Source: Clostridiaceae bacterium
GTDB lineage: Bacteria > Bacillota > Clostridia > UBA1212 > DUPL01
Reading direction: 5' to 3'
Length of the DNA stretch: 10,210 nucleotides
Assembly (NCBI GenBank): GCA_012522035.1
Contig: JAAYLF010000193.1
Span: 1 to 10,210, forward strand
Below are positions 1 to 6,562 of the stretch, in pieces (within the stretch, counting starts at the first letter, position 1; each line of letters starts with the position of its first letter). The notes under the pieces were generated by a model. The model was given only the letters and a program-made list of their open reading frames with translations, was not told the origin of the DNA and did no database searches. Made by a program: the position numbers and the translations under genes.

Positions 1-50
1 GTACAATATGACAGTGTAAGTTCGAAGAATATTGATATATTGTCCAAGCG

Positions 51-90
51 GAATTGGCAGATGCGAAAAGCATCTGCCAATTCTGTTTTT
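51..90 (+). terminator. Intrinsic terminator of an upstream transcript
   Basis: A perfect 14-bp inverted repeat (51-64 with 70-83) encloses a 5-base loop, GAAAA, and is followed by TGTTTTT (84-90). The T-run lies only on the plus-strand side, so it terminates rightward transcription from a unit left of the window. The 50 bases before it may include the 3' end of that gene: one reading frame ends in TAA at 17-19, but too little is visible to call a gene. Confidence 0.9.
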
Positions 91-94
91 GTGC

Positions 95-123
95 TTGTGA
101 ATGATACTGCCGTGTAGTATAAT
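95..123 (+). promoter_or_regulatory. Predicted sigma-A promoter of the trmL-MoxR/DUF58 operon
   Basis: The -35 box TTGTGA (95-100) and a perfect -10 box TATAAT (118-123) are 17 bases apart. Transcription would start near 130, giving a leader of about 27 bases before the trmL ATG at 157. The promoter sits just after the upstream terminator, as expected for the start of a new unit. No operator or riboswitch is evident. Confidence 0.75.
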
Positions 124-144
124 TTAGAAGTATTATAATTGAAA

Positions 145-151
145 AGAAGGA
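145..151 (+). promoter_or_regulatory. Ribosome binding site deciding the trmL start
   Basis: AGAAGGA ends six to seven bases before the ATG at 157. An in-frame TTG at 139 lies upstream of this site and has no Shine-Dalgarno sequence of its own, so the ATG is preferred. Confidence 0.75.
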
Positions 152-156
152 TTTGC

Positions 157-651
157 ATGGCATTCAATATTGTGTTGGTTGAACCTGAAATACCTCAGAA
201 TACTGGAAATATTGTGAGAACCTGTGCGTGTACAGGGGCAACTTTGCATTTGGTGGGACCTTTGGGATTTTCCATATCCGACAAACATTTGAAAAGAGCT
301 GGTCTCGATTACTGGGATGAGATGGATATAAGGTTGTATGATTCCTTTGAGGAAGTAGTGGAGAAGTCAAACGGTGGAACTTTTTATTATTGCACTACAA
401 AGGCAAAAAGAACATACAAGGAAGTTGAGTACAAGGACGGAGATTATCTTGTGTTTGGGAAGGAAACCAAAGGACTTCCCGAATCACTTTTGAAGGCTAA
501 TTATGAATGGTGTATAAGGATACCCATGTTGAAAGATTACAGGTCGCTCAATCTTTCAAATTCCGTAGCAATTGTATTGTACGAAGCCGTATCGCAGCTG
601 GGTTTTCCAGGAATGCAGTTGCAGGGAGCGCTGTCAGGGATGGAAGATTAG
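157..651 (+). CDS. trmL: tRNA (cytidine(34)-2'-O)-methyltransferase TrmL (SPOUT family)
   Basis: This 164-residue cytosolic enzyme should transfer a methyl group from S-adenosylmethionine to the 2'-hydroxyl of the wobble nucleotide 34 in certain tRNA-Leu species, as known for TrmL/YibK. The family hallmarks are in order: an N-terminal NIVLVEPEIPQNTGNIVRTC stretch (4-23), the SPOUT cofactor-knot motif FGKETKGLP (100-108), IRIPM (120-124) and RSLNLSNS (129-136), followed by the C-terminal YEA..QLGF helix. The length is that of a minimal TrmL without added domains. The ATG at 157 is chosen for its ribosome site and because the family normally begins right before NIVLVEP. It is the first gene after the 95-123 promoter, and the next gene follows after 17 bases with no terminator. 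The family call is secure; the exact tRNA substrate in this organism is inferred. Confidence 0.95.
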   Translation: MAFNIVLVEPEIPQNTGNIVRTCACTGATLHLVGPLGFSISDKHLKRAGLDYWDEMDIRLYDSFEEVVEKSNGGTFYYCTTKAKRTYKEVEYKDGDYLVFGKETKGLPESLLKANYEWCIRIPMLKDYRSLNLSNSVAIVLYEAVSQLGFPGMQLQGALSGMED

Positions 652-668
652 AATAAGGAGATTTTATT

Positions 669-1607
669 ATGTATAGAACCAGGTTGAAAAGCGGCGATTA
701 TTTGGATTATGCTGTTGAGTATTACAGACAGAATTTTAAGACTTTTTTCGGCATGACTTTGTTTTTCCATATACCTGTCACTTTTTTGTCTTTTTTCCTA
801 CTTGACATAGGAAACTTTGTAGACAATTTTACAGAAATGATGATGACAGATAATTTCGAGATGGGTATGCAGCAACTCTTGCTTTTATATCTGGGCATAA
901 CCCTTTACGGTCTTTACAATACCACCATTGTGCATGCAGTTTCTCTGGGTACTATCAAGCATACATATGAAAAGCTTGTAAACGGAGTTGACTACACTGC
1001 AAAACAGGCAATATCCTACGGTTTCAAACGCCTCATTTGGTTTGTTCTCTATCTGATTATTGTTTCGTTTGTCACAGGTTTTATATACAATATTGTGTCT
1101 TTTGTAGTGGCGTTAACCTTTTTGTCCAGCTTTATGGATTTTGGAGTAATAAACGTAATAATTGGAGCGCAGATTGCTCTTGCATTAATTGTCGCTGTCG
1201 TTTATTTTATGATTAGACTGTATTTCATTCCTCATGCAATAGCTATTGAAAGAATCGACTGCTTCAAGGCATTGGGTCTGTCGTGGAAGATTACAAAGGG
1301 AAGGATAAGTAAGATATTCTGGCCTTTATGCTTTGGTGTCGTTTTCTGTGCGGCCCTGCCTTTTGTCATACGTTCACTGAATAATTTCCTTGTATTCAGC
1401 GATCCTTTGGTGAACCGGATTCTGGCTGCACTGATTATGTCTATATCGAGTGTTTTGCATCCAATACTTTACATCCATACCACACAGTTGTATATTTACC
1501 TGAAGCACGAAACGGGAATGATAGATTTTATGAACAAACTGGGTGAATTGGTTGCAGGTGAAAGTGATAGGATTACGTTTGGCAGGGATAGAGAGGTGGC
1601 AGGATGA
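669..1607 (+). CDS. Six-helix integral membrane protein of unknown function, linked to the MoxR/DUF58 cluster
   Basis: The protein has 312 residues and is dominated by hydrophobic segments at about 26-47, 69-92, 120-150, 160-190, 213-235 and 249-275, with no signal peptide apart from the first helix. After the fourth helix comes PHAIAIERIDCFKALGLSWKITKGR (split across about 188-212), a pattern seen in poorly characterised polytopic proteins annotated as glycerophosphodiester phosphodiesterase membrane-domain or YciC-like. No catalytic motif is visible. AAGGAG (655-660) lies eight bases before the ATG. The gene overlaps the DUF4129 gene by four bases (ATGA), which suggests translational coupling and a shared role. 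It is not one of the usual named members of a MoxR cluster, so a scaffold or partner role is inference from position only. Confidence 0.8.
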   Translation: MYRTRLKSGDYLDYAVEYYRQNFKTFFGMTLFFHIPVTFLSFFLLDIGNFVDNFTEMMMTDNFEMGMQQLLLLYLGITLYGLYNTTIVHAVSLGTIKHTYEKLVNGVDYTAKQAISYGFKRLIWFVLYLIIVSFVTGFIYNIVSFVVALTFLSSFMDFGVINVIIGAQIALALIVAVVYFMIRLYFIPHAIAIERIDCFKALGLSWKITKGRISKIFWPLCFGVVFCAALPFVIRSLNNFLVFSDPLVNRILAALIMSISSVLHPILYIHTTQLYIYLKHETGMIDFMNKLGELVAGESDRITFGRDREVAG

Positions 1608-2302
1608 ACGATCGTGAACTTGCCAAGCGTGTTATTGAGGAGGTATTGTCCCAGCCGGAATTCCAGCCTGAAAAAGTTGGAGAGTTTAAGTTTTTACAAA
1701 AAATCCTTAGGACTATTGGTAAAATACTGCAAAAGATAATGAACTTTATTTCAGATTTGATTTTTGAGATTCTGAGCAGAGTTAATCTGGGTTCACTTGG
1801 CAACAAATTCCTCAAACTGGGTCCTGTTGCAAGGGTGATTATTAATGTTTTGGCAATTCTTATTGTCGGGGCTTTGGTGTTTTTTCTTGTCAAATTTTGT
1901 TTGAAACTCATCAAGGGCAAAAGATTCAGGTTCAATAAGGAAGATATTTCTGATGAACTGGAGGAGTTTACGAAAACTCCCAGTGAGCCGTTGAGACTAG
2001 CATTGGAATTCAAGAGAATAAAAGAGTTCAGATTGTCTTTCAGATATTTCTTCCTGGCTTTGCTTATCAATTTCAACGAGCGGGAACTTATACGGATTCA
2101 AAAGTTTAAGACAAACAGGCAGTATTTCAGGGAACTTTCCGCAAATGACTCCGAAATCGCAAAGGCGAGCGAGCCTTTCTTCGAAGCCTTTTACTACATA
2201 TGGTATGGAAAAAGGGATATAGGCATGGAAGAGCTTTTGGAGTGGGAGCGATTGTACTACGACCTTTCGGGGGTTTTGGAGGAAGGTGAGAACGATGAAT
2301 AA
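1604..2302 (+). CDS. DUF4129 domain membrane protein of the MoxR/DUF58 cluster
   Basis: This is a 232-residue protein with one clear transmembrane helix at about 77-102. The N-terminal half (1-65) is amphipathic and helical and should face outside or lie on the membrane. The C-terminal part (about 135-220) matches the DUF4129 pattern: EFRLSFRYFFLALL, then a conserved NRQYFREL segment, then the aromatic F..FYYIWYGKR motif near 192-204. DUF4129 proteins are known mainly from gene clusters with MoxR ATPases, DUF58 proteins and sometimes transglutaminase-like enzymes; their biochemical function is not established. Here the domain stands alone, with no transglutaminase domain. The start overlaps the previous stop (ATGA), with GAGAGG (1591-1596) as ribosome site, and the 3' end overlaps the next gene by eight bases. 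The domain assignment is from motif memory and is fairly firm. Confidence 0.85.
   Translation: MNDRELAKRVIEEVLSQPEFQPEKVGEFKFLQKILRTIGKILQKIMNFISDLIFEILSRVNLGSLGNKFLKLGPVARVIINVLAILIVGALVFFLVKFCLKLIKGKRFRFNKEDISDELEEFTKTPSEPLRLALEFKRIKEFRLSFRYFFLALLINFNERELIRIQKFKTNRQYFRELSANDSEIAKASEPFFEAFYYIWYGKRDIGMEELLEWERLYYDLSGVLEEGENDE
2282..2290 (+). promoter_or_regulatory. Ribosome binding site deciding the DUF4350 gene start
   Basis: GAAGGTGAG, a near match to the GGAGGTGA anti-Shine-Dalgarno complement, ends four bases before the ATG at 2295. An in-frame GTG at 2286 lies inside this site and cannot use it, so ATG 2295 is the likely start. The site lies in the last codons of the DUF4129 gene. Confidence 0.7.
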
Positions 2303-3335
2303 TCGATTGAGATTTGTTGTACTTGGTGTAGTTTTTGCTGTTTTGTTTTTTGTGGCAATTTCTCTCATCTCTGATACCGACCGGCAGTTTGAAAACCTTC
2401 CAAACTCCGCCTATTCGGTAAAAGATCGTGGTGCGAAGGCTTTTTATCTGTCAGTCAAGGAATACGGCAGGCGAACGAATTTGTATGATACGATAATTTT
2501 CAGGAAATATGCAAGATTCACCCCTGATGAAAGTCTCAGTGTTTCTCTTTTACCCTCGCTTTATTATTTGATTGATGATTTTGAGATTGAAGCCATCAGG
2601 GAACACGTTAAAAAAGGCAGCAGCTTTCTTTTCTTTATCGAGGAAAATGAATTTGATAAGTACGAGGAAATTGTGAAGGACATGGAAGAGTCCATAAACT
2701 CTACGGAAGAAATGTACTACAAAGAATATGTGTTTGAGGATGGAAAAGGCGGAAGGATCTACTTGTTTCCCCATGGAGACAGAATATTAAACAGCTACAT
2801 GAAGCATGATCATTCGTATGCTACGGACGGTCTTGTGCTAATAGGGGAGATCGCCAAAAAAGGCAGGTACAAGACTGTTGCCATCAATGAGTATTACCAT
2901 GTTGGAGTGTCGGCCTCAGGAGGCAGCGATGTATACGGCATGGGTGTAACTCTTCTGATGGTGCAGATTGTCATCACTGCAGTACTGTGGATAGTCTACA
3001 AGGGAGTACGCTTTGGAAAGGTTGAACCCGTGTACTCAACCAGAAAAAGGAATGAGACGGAGAATATACATGCTCTTGGAAATTTATACAAGAGGGTAAA
3101 TTCGCCTCAGATTGTTTTTGATGTTCACATGGAGGCTTTGCTTGGGGATGTGGCCCATTATCTTGGGTACAGACAGTACAATGACGCCATCAAGGATGAA
3201 ATGCTTTCAGACGAGAGGCTTTGTGAATTGGAATTTGACAAGCTGTTTTTATTGTACGAGAACAAAAACATGTTGAAAAAAGGCGACGTTAAGAAATATA
3301 TTGAAAAAATAGAGATGATTAGAAGGGAGCTCTAA
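2295..3335 (+). CDS. DUF4350 domain membrane protein of the MoxR/DUF58 cluster
   Basis: This 346-residue protein has an N-terminal membrane anchor (about 7-27), a large extracytoplasmic or globular region (about 30-213), a second helix (about 216-237) and a basic cytosolic tail. The DUF4350 signature is seen in SAYSVKDRGAKAFYLSVKEYGRRT (split across about 38-61), then a Rossmann-like segment with SLLPSLYYLIDDFEIEAI and a beta strand SSFLFFIEE (about 84-117). After the second helix come RFGKVEP and RKRNETENIHALGNLYKR (about 239-267), the family's usual post-membrane motif. DUF4350 proteins are described as accessory members of MoxR/DUF58 clusters, with no assigned reaction. It overlaps the DUF4129 gene by eight bases and is one base from the MoxR gene, so coupled expression is likely. 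Confidence 0.85.
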   Translation: MNNRLRFVVLGVVFAVLFFVAISLISDTDRQFENLPNSAYSVKDRGAKAFYLSVKEYGRRTNLYDTIIFRKYARFTPDESLSVSLLPSLYYLIDDFEIEAIREHVKKGSSFLFFIEENEFDKYEEIVKDMEESINSTEEMYYKEYVFEDGKGGRIYLFPHGDRILNSYMKHDHSYATDGLVLIGEIAKKGRYKTVAINEYYHVGVSASGGSDVYGMGVTLLMVQIVITAVLWIVYKGVRFGKVEPVYSTRKRNETENIHALGNLYKRVNSPQIVFDVHMEALLGDVAHYLGYRQYNDAIKDEMLSDERLCELEFDKLFLLYENKNMLKKGDVKKYIEKIEMIRREL

Positions 3336-3336
3336 T

Positions 3337-4284
3337 ATGTTTGTTAAGGAAAAATCTGAACAGATTATTAAAGAGATATCAAAGGTTCTTATTGGACAGG
3401 ACGAGTTCGTAAGGCATCTTGTAGTTGCATTTTTGACGGGCGGGCATGTGCTTATGGAAGGCGTGCCTGGACTTGGCAAAACCCTGTCAGCCAAAGCTCT
3501 TGCCAAAACGGTGGATTGCGAGTACAAAAGAGTGCAGTTTACTCCTGACCTAATGCCAACCGATATTATCGGCACAAAAGTATTTGACTTGAAAAAAACC
3601 GAATTCTATCTGAAAAAAGGACCTATCTTTACCAATATACTTTTGGCTGATGAGATAAACAGGACACCTCCTAAAACCCAGTCTGCCTTGCTGGAGGCCA
3701 TGGAGGAAGGCCATGTGACAATAGACGGAGAGACAATGGAACTGGGAGATCCGTTCTTTGTCATGGCAACACAGAATCCAATCGAATATGAAGGAACGTA
3801 TCCGCTGCCAGAAGCACAGCTAGACAGATTCCTAATGAAACTTAACATTACGTATTTTTCCCAGGAACATGAGAACAACCTTCTCAAGAAATACAAGGAG
3901 GGTTTTGTGAGTTCCCATAAGGAAGTTGAAAGCCTTGAAACCTGTCTGACATATGATGAGCTGATTATGTGCAGGGAGGAAATCAGCAGGGTAATTTGTG
4001 AGGATGGAGTTATAAATTACATAACTTCGATAACAAATGCTACAAGAAAGTCACCAGCTATAATACTTGGAGGTTCACCTAGAAGTTCCATCAGCATGCT
4101 TTTGTGTGCAAAGACCACAGCTGCCATGAATGGAAGAGATTTTGTAACTCCTGAGGATGTTTTGGATATAGCGCTGCCGGTTTTGAGACACAGGGTAATA
4201 TTGAAACCGGAGGCGGAAGTTGACGGTCTTGATCCTGATACGGTTTTGAATGCGTTTATTAGAAAAATAGAGGTGCCTAGATAG
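3337..4284 (+). CDS. MoxR-family AAA+ ATPase
   Basis: A 315-residue cytosolic AAA+ ATPase of normal length for the MoxR family. All core elements are present: Walker A GVPGLGKT (42-49), Walker B LLADEIN (102-108, Asp105/Glu106), the family motif PPKTQSALLEAMEE (111-124), sensor 1 in MATQNPIE (Asn147), the LPEAQLDRF stretch with a probable arginine finger at Arg164, and sensor 2 in GGSPRSS (245-251, Arg249). A C-terminal lid helix region follows with VTPEDV and LRHRV. MoxR proteins are thought to act as chaperone-like ATPases that activate or remodel vWA-domain partners; the DUF58 gene next door is the expected partner. AGAAGGGAG (3321-3329) is the ribosome site. No residue needed for ATP hydrolysis is missing. 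The target process in this organism is unknown. Confidence 0.96.
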   Translation: MFVKEKSEQIIKEISKVLIGQDEFVRHLVVAFLTGGHVLMEGVPGLGKTLSAKALAKTVDCEYKRVQFTPDLMPTDIIGTKVFDLKKTEFYLKKGPIFTNILLADEINRTPPKTQSALLEAMEEGHVTIDGETMELGDPFFVMATQNPIEYEGTYPLPEAQLDRFLMKLNITYFSQEHENNLLKKYKEGFVSSHKEVESLETCLTYDELIMCREEISRVICEDGVINYITSITNATRKSPAIILGGSPRSSISMLLCAKTTAAMNGRDFVTPEDVLDIALPVLRHRVILKPEAEVDGLDPDTVLNAFIRKIEVPR

Positions 4285-4296
4285 AGGGGTAACAAA

Positions 4297-5607
4297 ATGA
4301 CATTTACCAAAAGACTCATTTATTTATCACTTGCAGGAGGAGCTCTTGTACTTGTTGCCGGGTTTGCAGGCTGGGCTTTTGCTGTTGTGGCTTTCATACT
4401 GATTAATCTGGTTTTGCCAAGCCTGGTTATGGTGGACATTGTGCAAACTCCAAAACCTGAAGTGTTTGAGGTTCACCGGGAGCTGAATACAAAATTAAGC
4501 CTTGGTGCTGAAAATGATGTGGAGATAATTGTAAGGAACAACAGCCCAATACCTCTTCTTGTGTCTGTTACGGACTCCGTTCCCGAGCATTTCAAACATA
4601 CCTTGCCCATGGAGGCAAAATGGATACCTGCCCATGGTCAGGAAGTCTTTAAGTATCAGGTGACTCCCATGAAAAGGGGAGAGGTGTGTTTTGAGTATAT
4701 ATATATAAGATATTTGGGGATGTATGGATTTATTCAAAGGCAGAGGAGAATAAAAAGTGATGAGAAATACAAGGTTTACCCCAACATGAAAGCGCTTACC
4801 GATTACCGGATCAGCGCTCTTAACATTAACATGTTTCTCCATGGCATAAAGAAGACCAGAAGAAATGTGCAAGGTGGCGAGTTTGACAGCTTGAGGGAAT
4901 ATGTACAGTCGGATACGTACAATATTATCAACTGGGCGGCTACCGCAAGAAGACACGAGCTTATTGTAAATACTTATGTTCCTGAAAAGAATCAGTATAT
5001 TTTTATCATGATAGATTCCAGCAGGGTCATGAATTCAGAGTATAAAAACATAAAGAAGCTGGATTATGCTATAAACAGTGCTTTTCTGCTGGCTGATTAC
5101 TGTACGCATGGCGGTGACAACGTGGGGCTAATGGTGTTTGACAGCAAGGTAAGAAGGTATGTGGCTCCTGGAAAAAACAACTTTGATACCATTGCATCGA
5201 ACCTGTATAACGTGGAGTATACGGAGACCAGTGCGGATTACGACAATGCCATCAAAACCTTCAAGCTAAGGCAGAGAAGGAGATCCCTTGTATTTATTTT
5301 TACAGAGCTTTTCAATGTGGACGAAGCACTTAGATTTGCAAATGTCATAAACACTCATCTGTCAAATCATTTGGTACATGCAATAACCATCAAAGATCCA
5401 AGAGTGGATGAAATTGCAAACATGGAGATCAAGAAGGCGGATGATGTTTATCTGAAGTCAGCTGGAGTCAAGCTGGTTGGTGAAAGAGACAAGATAAGAG
5501 CAGTATTAAAGAAAAAAGGAATAATGAGTTCCGATGTGGAGGCCGACAAGCTGTCCTTGGAAGCGGTTTGCAGATATCTGGATATAAAGAGGTCCGGGGT
5601 TCTGTGA
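4297..5607 (+). CDS. DUF58 (vWA-like) membrane protein, probable MoxR partner
   Basis: The 436-residue protein starts with a two-helix hydrophobic hairpin (about 8-48), which anchors it in the membrane, followed by a beta-rich region (about 55-150). The DUF58 signature GGEFDSLREYVQSDTYNIINWAATAR spans 193-218 and is followed by a vWA-like fold (about 232-400) starting at YIFIMIDSSRVMN (234-246). The MIDAS-like loop is DSSRV: Asp240 and Ser242 are kept but the second serine of a canonical DxSxS is absent, as is common in DUF58, so metal binding is not assured. The gene is 12 bases downstream of the MoxR ATPase gene, with GAGGGGT (4284-4290) as ribosome site. In Bacillus subtilis the yeaC-yeaD pair has the same MoxR-DUF58 order. 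It ends the plus-strand operon one base before the convergent RDD gene. The family is firm; the process served is unknown. Confidence 0.93.
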   Translation: MTFTKRLIYLSLAGGALVLVAGFAGWAFAVVAFILINLVLPSLVMVDIVQTPKPEVFEVHRELNTKLSLGAENDVEIIVRNNSPIPLLVSVTDSVPEHFKHTLPMEAKWIPAHGQEVFKYQVTPMKRGEVCFEYIYIRYLGMYGFIQRQRRIKSDEKYKVYPNMKALTDYRISALNINMFLHGIKKTRRNVQGGEFDSLREYVQSDTYNIINWAATARRHELIVNTYVPEKNQYIFIMIDSSRVMNSEYKNIKKLDYAINSAFLLADYCTHGGDNVGLMVFDSKVRRYVAPGKNNFDTIASNLYNVEYTETSADYDNAIKTFKLRQRRRSLVFIFTELFNVDEALRFANVINTHLSNHLVHAITIKDPRVDEIANMEIKKADDVYLKSAGVKLVGERDKIRAVLKKKGIMSSDVEADKLSLEAVCRYLDIKRSGVL

Positions 5608-5608
5608 A

Positions 5609-6466
5609 TTACGTATAGAACTGCCTGTTATACCTTTCAACGCCTATCAGGAATTGGATTACATATGCGTAGTACATTCTTTGCGGTATCTGGGCGTTGA
5701 CTCTTCTAAAAACGTAGTTAAACAGTTTCACATCCCATATGTTTGAATCGTGTATGAATTCCCTCTGAGCAAGATACTGGGCAAGAATCTCATACTCATG
5801 CTTTGAGATTGTGGCGTTTGTTTCTTCCGGTATTGGTTCATCAGGGGATTTATTGTTTTCAGATGATTCCAGATACTTGTCCAAAACTTCCTGCATGTCT
5901 ACTTCCTTGTTTATTTCATCCTGAAGCATTTGCTCAAGTTGTTTTGTAAACCTTGTGTTTTCCTTGGTTTTTATAACCATGGTGTTGGCGGCAATGTCGC
6001 CAAGTCTTTGGGATTTTTTATTGAAAAATATGAATATGGCACCAACCAAGTAGTTTGCAGGTAAATCATCCACAATCCTGAGCAGATTGCGTACCAAGGA
6101 AGCGGAGAAAGTAATTGGCTCGCCTGTTGTGGATACAACTCTCAAACCCGCTGCCTTTTTCCCTGGAGACTGGCCCCTCATTATCATTTCGAAAAACACA
6201 AAATAGAAATATTTAAGTATGAAATTAACAATGTACACTATGGCAATAACGTAAAAAATATTCCAGTTGTCTACTAGATTAAACAGATTCAGACTGCTGT
6301 CGTCAAATAATGTGAACAACAGGATAATTAGCGTGATTATCAACGTGGAATAAACAATAACTTCATCAAGCAGGCGGGCAAGAAACCTGGAACCCAGGTT
6401 CGCTGTCTCATATTCTATGGTTACATTCTCATGGGTTTCTATGTAGACATTTTTCTTCAAAGTCAT
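5609..6466 (-). CDS. RDD-family membrane protein with a long C-terminal cytosolic tail
   Basis: This is a 285-residue minus-strand protein. The RDD domain spans about 17-168: ANLGSRFLARLLDEVIVY (23-40, the conserved Arg and Asp are present and the second acidic position is Glu), two long hydrophobic segments (about 37-56 and 69-95), then GQSPGKKAAGLRVV (98-111), the Arg-rich SLVRNLLRIVDDLP (123-136) and QRLGDIAANTMVI (153-165). A hydrophilic tail of about 120 residues follows, with a helical acidic part and an aromatic, basic end. RDD proteins are small polytopic proteins of mostly unknown function; some affect ion transport, and many sit beside SpoIIM-family and MoxR genes. The chosen ATG has a good ribosome site; an upstream in-frame ATG at 6499 has none. 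It is divergent from the SpoIIM-family gene and convergent with DUF58. Confidence 0.9.
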   Translation of the reverse strand: MTLKKNVYIETHENVTIEYETANLGSRFLARLLDEVIVYSTLIITLIILLFTLFDDSSLNLFNLVDNWNIFYVIAIVYIVNFILKYFYFVFFEMIMRGQSPGKKAAGLRVVSTTGEPITFSASLVRNLLRIVDDLPANYLVGAIFIFFNKKSQRLGDIAANTMVIKTKENTRFTKQLEQMLQDEINKEVDMQEVLDKYLESSENNKSPDEPIPEETNATISKHEYEILAQYLAQREFIHDSNIWDVKLFNYVFRRVNAQIPQRMYYAYVIQFLIGVERYNRQFYT

Positions 6467-6469
6467 ATT

Positions 6470-6478
6470 ACCTTCCTT
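6470..6478 (-). promoter_or_regulatory. Ribosome binding site deciding the RDD gene start
   Basis: On the minus strand AAGGAAGGT precedes ATG 6466-6464 by three bases (TAA, then TATG context). The upstream in-frame ATG at 6499-6497 follows an A/T-only stretch with no Shine-Dalgarno sequence and would put this purine-rich site inside the coding region. Confidence 0.7.
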
Positions 6479-6485
6479 GTTATTG

Positions 6486-6514
6486 TTGATACCTTCCATA
6501 ATTAATGATATTAT
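6486..6514 (+). promoter_or_regulatory. Predicted promoter of the SpoIIM-family gene
   Basis: TTGATA (6486-6491) and TATTAT (6509-6514) are 17 bases apart, and TGA directly before the -10 box makes an extended -10. Transcription would start near 6521, about 42 bases before the ATG at 6563. The -10 box overlaps the predicted minus-strand -10 of the RDD gene. Confidence 0.55.
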
Positions 6515-6538
6515 ATTAGCACACCAAAAATATTATAT
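6510..6538 (-). promoter_or_regulatory. Possible promoter of the RDD gene
   Basis: On the minus strand a perfect TATAAT lies at 6515-6510, about 44 bases before the RDD ATG. The -35 region at 17-base spacing reads ATATAA (6538-6533), a poor match, so the promoter is weak or needs an activator. Only the -10 box supports this call. Confidence 0.35.
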
Positions 6539-6562
6539 CAATATCATAAAGAGGCGAATTGT

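Noticed and set aside
139..156. TTG start adding six residues to TrmL
   Set aside because: The ribosome site at 145-151 lies inside this extension, and the family begins right before NIVLVEP.
1573..2076. 167-codon minus-strand open frame opposite the DUF4129 gene
   Set aside because: The plus-strand product has a recognisable domain and operon position; the antisense product is Ser/Leu-rich with no recognisable motif.
4696..4708. TATATATATATA run in the DUF58 gene as a possible repeat or promoter
   Set aside because: It encodes an in-frame YIYI beta strand of the protein, and no spaced -35 box or gene start follows.
6467..6499. Upstream ATG start adding 11 residues to the RDD protein
   Set aside because: No Shine-Dalgarno sequence precedes it, while the internal ATG at 6466 has AAGGAAGGT upstream.
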